Source of the DNA: Microbacterium kunmingense
GTDB lineage: Bacteria; Actinomycetota; Actinomycetes; Actinomycetales; Microbacteriaceae
Direction of reading: 5' to 3'
Assembly (NCBI RefSeq): GCF_023155745.1
Contig: NZ_JAKNUS010000003.1
Coordinates: 124,001-188,000, forward strand
DNA length: 64,000 bases
Shown here in pieces: positions 42,382-51,451 of the stretch (position 1 is its first letter; each line of letters begins with the position of its first letter). The translations under genes were made by a program, and so were the position numbers. The notes under the pieces are model-generated. The model made no database searches and was not told where the DNA came from. It saw only the letters and a program-made list of their open reading frames with translations.

Positions 42382-43410
42382 TCAGCCGAAGAGGGCGGCG
42401 GCCTCGTCGTAGCGGTACCGCGGCACGGTGTTGAGCTCTCCCAGCGCCTCGGCGAAGGGCACCCGCACGATGTCGGTGCCGCGGAGGGCGACCATCTTGC
42501 CCCACTCCGCGTCCATCACCGCGTCGGCGGTGTGAAGCCCCAGGCGCGTGGCGAGTACCCGGTCGAATCCCGAGGGCGATCCGCCCCGCTGGATGTGGCC
42601 CAGCACCGTGGCGCGGGTCTCGATCCCGGTGATGCGCTCGATCTCAGGCGCCAGCACCTCGCTGATGCCGCCCAGTCGCGGACGGTTGAAGGCGTCGAGC
42701 CCCTTGTCGCTGAAGGCCTCGTCCATGCCCTTGAGCTTGAAGCCCTCCGACACGACGACCAGCGGCGCCCGGCCGCGGTCGTGCGCCTTGGTGACCAGCT
42801 CGCAGATGTCGTCGATCGTCAGCGGCACTTCGGGGATGAGGATCGCGTGCGCGCCGGCGGCGATACCGGCGTGCAGGGCGATCCATCCGACGTGACGCCC
42901 CATGACCTCGGCCACCATGCAGCGCTGATGCGAGTCGCCGGTGGTGCGCAGGCGGTCCATCGCCTCCGAGGCGATGTTGACGGCGGTGTCGAACCCGAAC
43001 GAGTAGTCGGTGGCGCGCAGGTCGTTGTCGATCGTCTTCGGGACGCCGATGACGTTGATGCCGTCCTTCGACAGTCGATCAGCGGCGGCGAGCGTCCCCT
43101 CGCCGCCGATCGCGATGATGCCGTCGATGCGGTGGCCGTAGAGGGTCTTGGCGATGTTCTCCGCTCCCCCGCGCGAGCCCTCGTACGGGTTCGTGCGGCT
43201 CGTGCCGAGGATCGTGCCGCCGACCTTGGACAGGCCCTTCACCTCATGCCGGGTGAGGGGGAAGAAGTCCGCGTCCACCACGCCGCGCCAGCCGTCGCGG
43301 ATGCCGACGAACTCCAGGTCGTAGTTCGTCGTGCCCTTCAGCACGACGCCGCGGATGACGGCGTTCAGGCCGGGGCAGTCGCCGCCGCTGGTCAGGATGC
43401 CGATCTTCAT
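42382..43410 (-). CDS. pfkA: 6-phosphofructokinase
   Basis: A 342-residue glycolytic enzyme that phosphorylates fructose 6-phosphate. Signature segments are TSGGDCPGLNAVIRG, IGGEGTLAAADRL, VPKTIDNDL, and AEVMGRHVGWIAL. The phospho-donor sites are mixed: glycine in GGEGT, as in ATP-using enzymes, but lysine in PKTIDND, as in pyrophosphate users. Group III actinobacterial enzymes with this pair are generally ATP-dependent, so ATP is the better guess. The leader contains an 11-bp inverted repeat overlapping a possible -10. Length is typical. Confidence 0.93.
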   Translation of the reverse strand: MKIGILTSGGDCPGLNAVIRGVVLKGTTNYDLEFVGIRDGWRGVVDADFFPLTRHEVKGLSKVGGTILGTSRTNPYEGSRGGAENIAKTLYGHRIDGIIAIGGEGTLAAADRLSKDGINVIGVPKTIDNDLRATDYSFGFDTAVNIASEAMDRLRTTGDSHQRCMVAEVMGRHVGWIALHAGIAAGAHAILIPEVPLTIDDICELVTKAHDRGRAPLVVVSEGFKLKGMDEAFSDKGLDAFNRPRLGGISEVLAPEIERITGIETRATVLGHIQRGGSPSGFDRVLATRLGLHTADAVMDAEWGKMVALRGTDIVRVPFAEALGELNTVPRYRYDEAAALFG

Positions 43411-43422
43411 GTGTGTCCTTGG

Positions 43423-43465
43423 TGCTCTCGGGGTGGGGCTATCGGCGACGCTGCCTCACCCCGAG
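43423..43465 (-). promoter_or_regulatory. Inverted repeat in the pfkA promoter/leader
   Basis: A perfect 11-bp inverted repeat (43423-43433 with 43455-43465, spacer 21). The outer arm overlaps TACTCT (43467-43462), a possible -10 on the minus strand. It could be an operator or a leader hairpin. Confidence 0.45.
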
Positions 43466-43514
43466 AGTACTGCCGGATGCCACGGGCACACCAACCCGGT
43501 GCACCAGGCTCCGC

Positions 43515-45698
43515 TCAGACCTCGCCCAGCGCCCGCCGGGTCAGGTGCATCAGCGCCGACAGCTGCACCGAGTCGCTGGACTCGGGGTCGACGGCGATGC
43601 CGTCGAGGGCGCGCTGCGCGAGCCCTTGCTTGGAGTCGATCAGCTCGGCGATCTTGGTGTCGATCGTGTGCGCGGCGATGATGCGCCACGCCGTGACCGG
43701 CTCCGCCTGGCCGATGCGGTGCACGCGGTCGATGGCCTGGGTCTGCTCGGCGGCGGTCCACGACAGCTCCGCCAGCACGACGTTGGAGGCCGCCTGCATG
43801 TTGACGCCGACTCCGGCGGCCGTCAGCGAACACACCGCGACCCCGACCTCCGGGTCGTTGTTGAACGCGTCGATCGCCTCCTGACGTGCCGTTGAGGTCT
43901 GGTCGCCGCGCAGCGACACCGACCGCACCCCGGACGCACGGAAGTGCGCCTCGGCGGCGTCCATGACGTCGATGTGCTTTGCGAAGAAGACCACCTTGCC
44001 GACCGACCGCTGCAGCTGCACCGCGTAGTCGGCGGCGAGATGGGCCTTGGCCTGACCGATGCGACGCACCATGGTGAAGACGTTCTCGGAGCCGGTGCCC
44101 TGCGCCTTGGACTCGTCGAGCTCGTTCTGGGCGACCAGACGCACGATGTCGTCGTCGAGCTCACCGGGCAGGTGCAGCGTGCCCTGGCCCTGGCGCGCGG
44201 TCCCCCGCGCCTCGATGATGCGGCGGTAGCGCGCGGCGAGGCGTTCGCCGAGCTCGCGCTCGGCCTGGCGGATGGATCGACCGAATTCGTCGTCGAGCTC
44301 GACCGGGAGGTCGGCGATGAGCTTGTCGGGGAGGTCCTCCGCGACATCCGTCTTCAGACGCCTGACGATCCCCATGGAGATGACCGCCTCGCGGGCCGCG
44401 GGGTAGAACGCCTTGTCGGCCGGGGTGAGCCCGGACTCGTCGAGCTTCGCCATCAGCTCGGGGCCGGGCTTCTCGCCGGTGGTCCACCCGAGGAAACGCC
44501 AGATGGCGTCGAAGTCCTCGACGTCGTTGATCAGCGGCGTTCCGGTGAGGGCCAGCATGAGGGGGTCGCGCACCTGCTCGCGGATGCGTCCCGCCAGGGC
44601 GAGGACGTTCTGCGAGCGGAGCGACGTGAGGTTCTTGATGAAGTGCGCCTCGTCGACGACCATGCCCTTCAGCCCGATGGAGCTCAGCCACGACAGGTGC
44701 CGGTCGAGGATCTCGTAGTTGACGATGAACACGTCGGCGAAGGCGTCCATGGTCTCGCCGTCGCCGTGGATCACCGTGGCGCGGCGCTGCGGCGTCCAGC
44801 GCGCGACCTCGCGCGCCCAGTTCATCTTCACCACGTTCGGGACGACCGCCAGCAGCGGATAGGCGTCGGCGACCGAGGCGGCGAGCACCGACTCGGCGGT
44901 CTTGCCCAGGCCCGGCTCGTCGGCCAGGAGGAACGACCGGTGTCCCTGACGCACCGCCTCGAGGAAGCGCGACTGGTGGGGCATCACCTCCAGCCCCTTG
45001 GGCGAGAGACGGTCGAACTCGGGGACGGGGGGAAGATCCATGGATGCCGCGCCGCCGCCGGCGCCGGTCTCGAAGGCCTTGTACAGGGGGCCCATGAGCT
45101 CCCATCCGTCCAGGCGTCGCCGGATGTTCTCCTTCGGCGCCAGGCGCGAGAGGTCGGGCGCGAGGAAGGGATTCGCCATCTGGCGGGCCTCGACGGTGGG
45201 GGGCACGACCTGTCGCTCGGCGAGCGCGGCGGGCACGACCTGGGTCGGCGCCGGCGCGCTGTCGGTGATGATCAATTCGTCCGGGGGCAGCTCCGCGCCG
45301 GATTCGAGCAGCCAGTCGCGCCGCATGCGGCGTGCGACCGGGGAGGTCGCCTGGTCGACCTCGAGCAGCTGGATGAGCGAGGTGTCGCGCGCGGCGGTCT
45401 TGGCCAGGATCGTCGCGACGCCGTCGAGCCGCTTCAGCAGCTCCGCACGGGTGGCGTCGGTGATCTCGGTGTCGGCCTTGACCCGCGCGCGCTCCTCGCG
45501 CACGAGGAACGCGATCACCTGGAACTTGACGCGGTTGGTGGGGCCGAGTTTGCCGCGCTGGGCTTTGGCTTCTACCTCGCGCACCTTGCGGGCGAGAATC
45601 GGGATGACGGGGGCGTCGTCGTCGCGGCGCGACGAAGACCTTCTGCGTCCGGATGCAGAGCGCGAACGCGAATCCTGGGCGGGTGCCGTGGTCGGCAT
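43515..45698 (-). CDS. SNF2-family DEAD/DEAH box helicase
   Basis: A 727-residue Swi2/Snf2-type ATPase acting on DNA or nucleoprotein. The basic, serine-rich start is followed by a ~230-residue N-terminal region without a clear domain. Motif I is LADEPGLGKTAES (near residue 248), motif II VVDEAHFIKN, and motif VI IDRVHRIGQAEPVTAWRI, with SLTAAGVGVNMQAAS (motif V) before. The ATG at 45698 has AGGAGG at good spacing. The bacterial role is unclear (repair or transcription remobilising). A TAGAAT -10 lies about 175 bases upstream. Confidence 0.9.
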   Translation of the reverse strand: MPTTAPAQDSRSRSASGRRRSSSRRDDDAPVIPILARKVREVEAKAQRGKLGPTNRVKFQVIAFLVREERARVKADTEITDATRAELLKRLDGVATILAKTAARDTSLIQLLEVDQATSPVARRMRRDWLLESGAELPPDELIITDSAPAPTQVVPAALAERQVVPPTVEARQMANPFLAPDLSRLAPKENIRRRLDGWELMGPLYKAFETGAGGGAASMDLPPVPEFDRLSPKGLEVMPHQSRFLEAVRQGHRSFLLADEPGLGKTAESVLAASVADAYPLLAVVPNVVKMNWAREVARWTPQRRATVIHGDGETMDAFADVFIVNYEILDRHLSWLSSIGLKGMVVDEAHFIKNLTSLRSQNVLALAGRIREQVRDPLMLALTGTPLINDVEDFDAIWRFLGWTTGEKPGPELMAKLDESGLTPADKAFYPAAREAVISMGIVRRLKTDVAEDLPDKLIADLPVELDDEFGRSIRQAERELGERLAARYRRIIEARGTARQGQGTLHLPGELDDDIVRLVAQNELDESKAQGTGSENVFTMVRRIGQAKAHLAADYAVQLQRSVGKVVFFAKHIDVMDAAEAHFRASGVRSVSLRGDQTSTARQEAIDAFNNDPEVGVAVCSLTAAGVGVNMQAASNVVLAELSWTAAEQTQAIDRVHRIGQAEPVTAWRIIAAHTIDTKIAELIDSKQGLAQRALDGIAVDPESSDSVQLSALMHLTRRALGEV

Positions 45699-45872
45699 GC
45701 TCCTCCTGAGCGTGAGTGCCGGTGAAGACCGGCGGGTGTCCGGCGAAGCCGGTGAGAGCGACGGGGTCCGCGGGCGGCGATCCGTCACGACGCGGGTCGG
45801 AGTCCTCGGCCGGGTGGCTGCAGGCACTCGCTTCAGCGAGCTGCGGCGACGCCGATGAGATCTCCGGCAACG

Positions 45873-45878
45873 ATTCTA
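45873..45878 (-). promoter_or_regulatory. Candidate -10 of the SNF2 gene
   Basis: TAGAAT on the minus strand; predicted leader of about 168 bases with no supported coding region in it. Confidence 0.4.
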
Positions 45879-45930
45879 GCGTGCCGTCGGACCGCGCGCC
45901 CACCCGGGCCGCCGCCCGCGGCGCGTCGGG

Positions 45931-46578
45931 TCATCCCCAGAGCGTCTGGACGATGTCCTCGCTGTAGCCCTCCGGGGTGAAGTTGACGTACGCCGTGGCC
46001 ACCCAGCCGTTGTCTCGGACGACGTGGACCTCGCCGCGGGTGTACGGCACGTCATCGAGAGAGACTCCGCGCTGCTCGATGCGGCAGATCGTGCCGCCGA
46101 GTGCGTCCTCGCAGCCGAAGCCCGCCTCCAGCAGGCCGGTGCGCAGCGCCGCCGCCTGCGTCGCATCGATGACGGTGACGGTGGTGGCCAGGCCCGACTC
46201 GCTCGGCACGCCCCAGGAGCAGCGGATCGACGGGGGCCCTGCGGCGAGGATCTCCAGGCCCACGGCGTTCTCGGTGGAGTACATCGTCACGCCGGGGTCG
46301 TTCAGGGGCGGATTCTGCTGGTTGAGGGAGTCGAGCATTCCCGCCGAGTAGATGTCCTCGCACCGCTCCGGCAGCTGGAGCGTGTCAGGGAGCATCGTCT
46401 CGATCGGCGAGGGCGTCGGTGCCGGAGACACCGGAGTGGCACCGTCGGACGGGGTCGGGCTCGAGGTCGACGCGGACGGCGACGGCGTCGAACCGGGCTC
46501 GGGAACGCAGCCGGATGCCAGGACGAGGACCGCCATCGCGCCGGCGGTGGCGACGACAGCGCGTCGGATGCTCATCAT
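45931..46578 (-). CDS. Secreted lipoprotein of unknown function
   Basis: A 215-residue protein with a signal peptide and lipobox LASGC (lipidated cysteine near residue 24), then a serine/proline/threonine-rich linker of about 35 residues and a globular part with five further cysteines (ERCEDI, IRCSWG, GCEDALGGTICRIE) that could form disulfides. I recognise no enzymatic motif. Start ATG 46578 has an AAGGGG site; the second ATG at 46575 is equally possible. It is anchored outside the membrane. Confidence 0.78.
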   Translation of the reverse strand: MMSIRRAVVATAGAMAVLVLASGCVPEPGSTPSPSASTSSPTPSDGATPVSPAPTPSPIETMLPDTLQLPERCEDIYSAGMLDSLNQQNPPLNDPGVTMYSTENAVGLEILAAGPPSIRCSWGVPSESGLATTVTVIDATQAAALRTGLLEAGFGCEDALGGTICRIEQRGVSLDDVPYTRGEVHVVRDNGWVATAYVNFTPEGYSEDIVQTLWG

Positions 46579-46627
46579 GGGTGCCCCTTCCCCTCGGACG
46601 TCCGGATCTCGACGATACCCGCGGGAG

Positions 46628-46633
46628 TAGGGT
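46628..46633 (+). promoter_or_regulatory. Leaderless -10 box of the MFS gene
   Basis: TAGGGT, six bases before the GTG at 46640. Confidence 0.5.
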
Positions 46634-46639
46634 GAGCGC

Positions 46640-48022
46640 GTGACCGATCAGCCGGCGACACGGGAGCGTGTCGTTCTCCTCGTCGCGATCCTCGCGTCAT
46701 TCGTGGCGTTCCTCGACAGCACGGTGGTCACCGTCGCTCTTCCCGCCATCGCCGAGGAGCTCGGTGGAGGGCTCGCCACCCAGCAGTGGGTGGTGGACGC
46801 CTACCTCATCACCCTCGGAGCGCTCATCCTCGTCGCGGGCTCCCTCAGCGACGTGTTCGGCCGTGTCGTGGTGCTGGTGTGGGGACTGATCGGGTTCGGG
46901 GTGACCTCCATGGCGATCGCCGCGGCGCCGACGGCGGAGTTCCTCATCGTCGCGCGCGGGCTCCAGGGCGTTGCCGGTGCGCTGCTGGTGCCGAGTTCGC
47001 TCGCCCTCCTCACCGCGACCTTCCGGGGGCCTGCGCAGGCGCGCGCGATCGGCACCTGGACGGGCGCGACGACGGCCGCGATGCTCGTCGGTCCGCTCCT
47101 GGGCGGCGTCTTCGTCGACCTGCTCTCCTGGCGCCTGGCGTTCCTCATCAACGTCCTCCCCATCGCGGTGACCCTTCTCTTTCTTCCGCGGATGGGGCTC
47201 GCCGAGAAGCGCGACCCCGCGCGCAGTGTCGATTGGGCGGGCGCGGTGATGTGCGCGATCGGACTCGGCGGGGTGGTGTTCGCCCTCATCGAGCAGCCGA
47301 ACCTCGGCTGGTCCTCGCCCCTCATCTGGGCGACGCTCCTCATCGGCATCCTCGCCTTCGCGGGGTTCCTCCTCCGCCAGCGCCTGGCACGGAGTCCGAT
47401 GATGCCGCTCGGGCTCTTCCGCGTCCGCAACTTCTGGACCGGGAACATCGCCACCGCCTTCATCTACGGCGCGCTGTCGCTGAACGGGTTCGTCGTCGGG
47501 GTGTACCTCCAGCAGGGGGCCGGGCTTCCCGCGACCCTTGCGGGACTGGCGATGCTTCCGAGCACCGTGCTGCTCATCGTGCTGAGCTCGCGCGTCGGCG
47601 CGCTCGCGGGCAGGATCGGCCCGCGCCTGTTCATGACGGTCGGACCGCTGCTCATGGCCGTGGGCGCCCTGCTGCTGCTGACCGTGTCGGAGGAGTTCGA
47701 CTACTGGTGGCAGGTGCTGCCGAGCGTCGTCATCTTCGGTCTGGGCCTCGCGCTCACGGTATCGCCGCTCACCTCGGCCATCCTCGGTGCCATCGACAGC
47801 TCGCGCTCGGGAATCGCCTCGGCGGTGAACAACGCCGTCGCCCGCGTCGCGGGTCTGCTGGTCATCGCGGCCCTCGGCACGATCGTGGGCGGGTCGCTCG
47901 ACCTCGACGGCTTCCACCGGGCCGCGATCGTCACCGCGGTGTTCCTCGCCATCGGCGGCGCGGTGTCGTGGTTCGGGATCCGCAACCCCGCGGCAAGCGA
48001 GAGCCCGGCGGAGGTCAGGTGA
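46640..48022 (+). CDS. MFS transporter, DHA2 family
   Basis: A 460-residue multidrug-type efflux pump with about 14 hydrophobic segments. DHA2 hallmarks are FVAFLDSTVVTVALPAIAEE (motif D1), TQQWVVDAYLITLGALILVA and SLSDVFGRVVVL (motif A). Motif C-like GTWTGATTAAMLVGPLLGG follows. Substrates may be drugs or dyes, driven by the proton gradient; none can be named. The GTG is six bases behind TAGGGT. No regulator gene adjoins it. It converges with the short ALDH gene 12 bases away. Confidence 0.9.
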   Translation: MTDQPATRERVVLLVAILASFVAFLDSTVVTVALPAIAEELGGGLATQQWVVDAYLITLGALILVAGSLSDVFGRVVVLVWGLIGFGVTSMAIAAAPTAEFLIVARGLQGVAGALLVPSSLALLTATFRGPAQARAIGTWTGATTAAMLVGPLLGGVFVDLLSWRLAFLINVLPIAVTLLFLPRMGLAEKRDPARSVDWAGAVMCAIGLGGVVFALIEQPNLGWSSPLIWATLLIGILAFAGFLLRQRLARSPMMPLGLFRVRNFWTGNIATAFIYGALSLNGFVVGVYLQQGAGLPATLAGLAMLPSTVLLIVLSSRVGALAGRIGPRLFMTVGPLLMAVGALLLLTVSEEFDYWWQVLPSVVIFGLGLALTVSPLTSAILGAIDSSRSGIASAVNNAVARVAGLLVIAALGTIVGGSLDLDGFHRAAIVTAVFLAIGGAVSWFGIRNPAASESPAEVR

Positions 48023-48034
48023 GGCGCATGGACC

Positions 48035-48898
48035 TCAGATGAGGCTCTTGGTGTGCCAGACCGTCTTCACCTCGGTGAAAGCGCTGATCCGCTGCAGGCT
48101 CGGCGCTGCCGCATCCGGTCCCTGTTCGGGCGGAAGCACACGGGTGAGTGTCTCGGCCGCCTTCACCTGCAGGTCGACCCAGTCGATGTCTCCCGCACCG
48201 ACGAGGTCGAGCGCGTGCACGTCGGGGTGACCCGCCAGCCACGGCGCGATCTCGGCAGGCGACCCGGTCAGGATGTTCACGACGCCGCCGGGCAGGTCCG
48301 AGGTGGCAAGCACCTCGGCCAGGCTGACGGCCGAGAGCGGGAAGGCCTCGGAGGCGACGACGACCACGCTGTTGCCGGTGACGAGCGCCGGCGCGATCGC
48401 CGAGACGAGGCCGACGAGTGCGGTGTCCTGCGGGGCGATCACGCCCACCACACCGGTGGGCTCGGGCACGGACAGGTTGAAGTAGGGCCCGGCCACGGAG
48501 TTGGCGTTACCGGTGACCTGTGCGTACTTGTCGCACCAGCCGGCGTACCAGACCCACCGGTCGATGGCTTCGTCGACCTCGGCGGCCGCCTTGGACTGCG
48601 ACAGTCCGGTCTGCGCGATGATCTCATCGACGAACTGGCCGCGGCGACCCTCGAGCACCTCGGCGACGCGGTAGAGCACCTGACCGCGGTTGTAGGCCGT
48701 GGCGCCCGACCAGGTCTTCACGGCTCCGACGGCGGCACCGACCGCATCGCGCGCGTCCTTCCGCGAGGCCTGCGCCGCGTTGGCGAGGAAGGCCCCACCG
48801 GGAGAGCGGACTTCGAAGGTGCGCCCGGACTCGCTGCGGGGGAAGGCTCCGCCGATGAAGAGCTTGTAGGTCTTGGGAACGGTCAAACGCTGTGTCAT
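48035..48898 (-). CDS. Short aldehyde dehydrogenase-like protein lacking the catalytic half
   Basis: A 287-residue protein similar only to the N-terminal part of aldehyde dehydrogenases (normal length ~480): YKLFIGGAFPRSESGRTFEV, VPEPTGVVGVIAPQDTALVG and GGVVNILTGSPAEIAPWLA. The region with the catalytic cysteine and the oligomerisation domain is absent, and a different ~30-residue tail ends the protein. The start and stop are clean with no frameshift signs, and it follows a full ALDH by 11 bases in a deoC operon, so it is probably a functional accessory subunit rather than debris. Confidence 0.82.
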   Translation of the reverse strand: MTQRLTVPKTYKLFIGGAFPRSESGRTFEVRSPGGAFLANAAQASRKDARDAVGAAVGAVKTWSGATAYNRGQVLYRVAEVLEGRRGQFVDEIIAQTGLSQSKAAAEVDEAIDRWVWYAGWCDKYAQVTGNANSVAGPYFNLSVPEPTGVVGVIAPQDTALVGLVSAIAPALVTGNSVVVVASEAFPLSAVSLAEVLATSDLPGGVVNILTGSPAEIAPWLAGHPDVHALDLVGAGDIDWVDLQVKAAETLTRVLPPEQGPDAAAPSLQRISAFTEVKTVWHTKSLI

Positions 48899-48909
48899 GT
48901 CCTGGGTCC

Positions 48910-50388
48910 TCAGCTGTTCGCGGTGCTCTTCAGGTACGCCAGCAGGCCGTGGCGGCCGCCCTCGCGTCCATAGCCGGATTCCTTGTAGCCGCCGAACGGG
49001 CTCGAGGGGTCGAAGCGGTTGAAGGTGTTGGCCCACACGACGCCCGCGCGGAGGCGATCCGCGACGGCGAGGATGCGCGACCCCTTGTCGCTCCAGATGC
49101 CGGCCGACAGGCCGTAGGGGGTGTTGTTGGCCTTCTCGATGGCCTCCGCGGGGGTGCGGAAGGTGAGTACGGACAGCACCGGCCCGAAGATCTCGTCGCG
49201 CGCGATGCGGTGGCTGGTCTGCACGCCGGTGAAGATCGTCGGCGGGAACCAGAAGCCGTTGTCGGGGATGACGCAGTCCGCGCTCCAGCGCTCCGCGCCC
49301 TCCTCCTCGCCGATGCGGCTCAGTTCGCGGATGCGGTCCAGCTGCTCCCGGGAGTTGATCGCGCCGATGTCGGTGTTCTTGTCCAGCGGATCGCCGAGAC
49401 GCAGGGTGGACAGGCGCGCCTTCAGCCGGTCGACGACCTCGTCGTGGATCGACTCCTGCACGAGCAGACGGCTGCCCGCGCAGCAGACGTGACCCTGGTT
49501 GAAGAAGATCCCGTTGACGATGCCCTCGACGGCCTGATCGATCGGCGCGTCCTCGAAGACGATGTTGGCCGCCTTGCCGCCGAGCTCGAGGGTGAGCTTC
49601 TTCGGGGTGCCGGCGACCGCGCGGGCGATCTCGCGTCCGACGGCGGTCGAGCCGGTGAAGGCCACCTTGTCGACGCCCGGATGACGCACGAGCGCCGCGC
49701 CGGTCGCACCGGCCCCGGTGATGATGTTGACCACGCCCGGCGGCAGGTCGGCCTGCTGCAGGATCTCCGCGAACAGCAGAGCCGACAGGGGCGTCGTCTC
49801 GGCGGGCTTCAGCACGACGGTGTTCCCCGCGGCCAGGGCCGGGGCGACCTTCCACGCGAGCATGAGCAGCGGGAAGTTCCATGGGATCACCTGGGCGGCC
49901 ACCCCGAGCGGGCGGGGGTTCGCGCCGGCGCCCGCGTGATCGAGCTTGTCGGCCCACCCCGCGTAGTAGAAGAACCATGCCGCGACCTGGGGGATGTCGA
50001 CGTCGCGACTCTCCTTGATGGGCTTGCCGTTGTCGAGGCTCTCGGCGACAGCGAGTTCGCGGGCGCGCTCCTGGACGAGGCGGGCGATGCGGAAGAGGTA
50101 TTTCCCGCGATCGCGCCCCGACATGGTCGACCAGGTCTTGTCGAAGGCGCGGCGCGCGGCCGCGACGGCGGCGTCGACGTCGGCGTCGTCGGCCTGGGCG
50201 ACGGTGGCGATGCGCTTCTCGTCAGCCGGCGACACGGTGTCGAACGACGGGCCCGATCCGGGGCGGAACTCGCCGTCGATGAAGAGCCCGTACTCGTCCT
50301 GCAGGGTGAGGATCGACCGGGACTCGGGTGCCGGGGCGTAGTCGAGGAAGGACATGGATTCTTTCGTGGTGTCGAGCTCGCGGGTCAT
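48910..50388 (-). CDS. Aldehyde dehydrogenase family protein
   Basis: A 492-residue NAD(P)-dependent aldehyde dehydrogenase of normal length. It has the NAD-binding AFTGSTAVGREIARAV, the catalytic glutamate in LELGGKAANIVF and the cysteine in FFNQGHVCCAGSRLLVQ, plus the FNRFDPSSPFGGYKESG end. It lies between deoC and the short ALDH with gaps of 10 and 11 bases, so it most likely oxidises the acetaldehyde released by deoxyribose-phosphate aldolase. The ATG at 50388 overlaps nothing. Substrate is inferred from context. Confidence 0.93.
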   Translation of the reverse strand: MTRELDTTKESMSFLDYAPAPESRSILTLQDEYGLFIDGEFRPGSGPSFDTVSPADEKRIATVAQADDADVDAAVAAARRAFDKTWSTMSGRDRGKYLFRIARLVQERARELAVAESLDNGKPIKESRDVDIPQVAAWFFYYAGWADKLDHAGAGANPRPLGVAAQVIPWNFPLLMLAWKVAPALAAGNTVVLKPAETTPLSALLFAEILQQADLPPGVVNIITGAGATGAALVRHPGVDKVAFTGSTAVGREIARAVAGTPKKLTLELGGKAANIVFEDAPIDQAVEGIVNGIFFNQGHVCCAGSRLLVQESIHDEVVDRLKARLSTLRLGDPLDKNTDIGAINSREQLDRIRELSRIGEEEGAERWSADCVIPDNGFWFPPTIFTGVQTSHRIARDEIFGPVLSVLTFRTPAEAIEKANNTPYGLSAGIWSDKGSRILAVADRLRAGVVWANTFNRFDPSSPFGGYKESGYGREGGRHGLLAYLKSTANS

Positions 50389-50398
50389 CCGGGTCTCC

Positions 50399-51406
50399 TC
50401 AGTCGATCGTGACGTAGTCGGCGCCGGTGTAGTGGCCGGTGCGCAGCTTCTGACGCTGGCGGAGGACGTCGTTCAGCAGGGACGACGCGCCGTAGCGGAA
50501 CAGGTGGGGCTGCAGCCACTCCTCCCCCACGGTCTCGGCGACGAGCACCAGGTAGGCGATGGCGTCCTTGGCGGTGCGGATGCCCCCGGCGGGCTTGACG
50601 CCCACCCGCTGCCCGGTGGCGCGGTACCAGTCGCGCACCACTTCGAGCATCAGCAGGGTCGTCGGACGCGTGGCGGCCGGCTGCACCTTGCCGGTGGAGG
50701 TCTTGATGAAGTCCGCGCCCGCGAGGATCGCCAGCCAGGAGGCGCGCTTGATGTTGTCGTAGGTGTTCAGCTCGCCGGTCTCGAGGATGACCTTCAGCGA
50801 CGCGAAGGTGCCGTCGGCGCGGCGGCACGCCTGCTTGACCTGGACGATCTGGTCGAAGACGAGCCCGTAGCGGCCGGAGAGGAACGCCCCGCGGTCGATC
50901 ACCATGTCGATCTCATCCGCCCCGGCGGCCACCGCTTCGGCGGTGTCGGCGAGTTTGATGGCCAGCGACGAGCGGCCGCTCGGGAACGCGGTGGCCACGG
51001 CCGCGACACTGATGAGGCCGTCGTCGGGGTCGCCGTGCGCTGCGCCCAGCGCCGCCACGGCGTCGGGGACCATGTCTCCGTACACGCAGACCGCGGCCAC
51101 GCGCGGGCAGGTGGGGTCGGCGGGGTCGGGGGTGAGCGCCTTGGCGACGAGCGAGCGCACCTTGCCCGGGGTGTCGGCACCTTCGAGGGTGGTGAGGTCG
51201 ATCAGTTCGATGATGCGGTCCAGGGCCCAGGCCTTGGAGGTCGTCTTGATCGAGCGCGTCCCCAGCGCCGCGGCGCGCTGCTCGAGTCCGACGGCGTCGA
51301 CGCCCGGGAGCCCATGGAGGTAGCGCCGGAGGGTCGTGTCGTCCGGCTCACCGCCGAGGAGATCGACGGCGCGCTCGGCGAGCGTCTGCAATTCGGTGCG
51401 GCTCAT
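50399..51406 (-). CDS. deoC: Deoxyribose-phosphate aldolase
   Basis: A 335-residue TIM-barrel aldolase that splits 2-deoxyribose 5-phosphate into acetaldehyde and glyceraldehyde 3-phosphate. The Schiff-base lysine is in GADFIKTSTGKVQP, and the partner residues are in GADEIDMVIDRGAFL and GVKPAGGIRT. The protein is longer than the ~225-residue short forms and resembles the longer, eukaryote-like forms. It is the first gene of an operon with two ALDH-family genes, forming a deoxynucleoside-use module. The ATG has AGGGAAAGGG upstream. Confidence 0.93.
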   Translation of the reverse strand: MSRTELQTLAERAVDLLGGEPDDTTLRRYLHGLPGVDAVGLEQRAAALGTRSIKTTSKAWALDRIIELIDLTTLEGADTPGKVRSLVAKALTPDPADPTCPRVAAVCVYGDMVPDAVAALGAAHGDPDDGLISVAAVATAFPSGRSSLAIKLADTAEAVAAGADEIDMVIDRGAFLSGRYGLVFDQIVQVKQACRRADGTFASLKVILETGELNTYDNIKRASWLAILAGADFIKTSTGKVQPAATRPTTLLMLEVVRDWYRATGQRVGVKPAGGIRTAKDAIAYLVLVAETVGEEWLQPHLFRYGASSLLNDVLRQRQKLRTGHYTGADYVTID

Positions 51407-51451
51407 GGCCCTTCCCTTTCCCGGTTGCCTGCGGTCGGGCAAACCTCAAGC

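Noticed and set aside
43515..45698. Phage-defence helicase system
   Set aside because: The SNF2-type protein stands alone between pfkA and a lipoprotein, with no nuclease, methylase or other defence partner.
48035..48898. Pseudogene of an aldehyde dehydrogenase
   Set aside because: No frameshift or internal stop, a distinct C-terminal tail and tight operon spacing argue for a real short protein.
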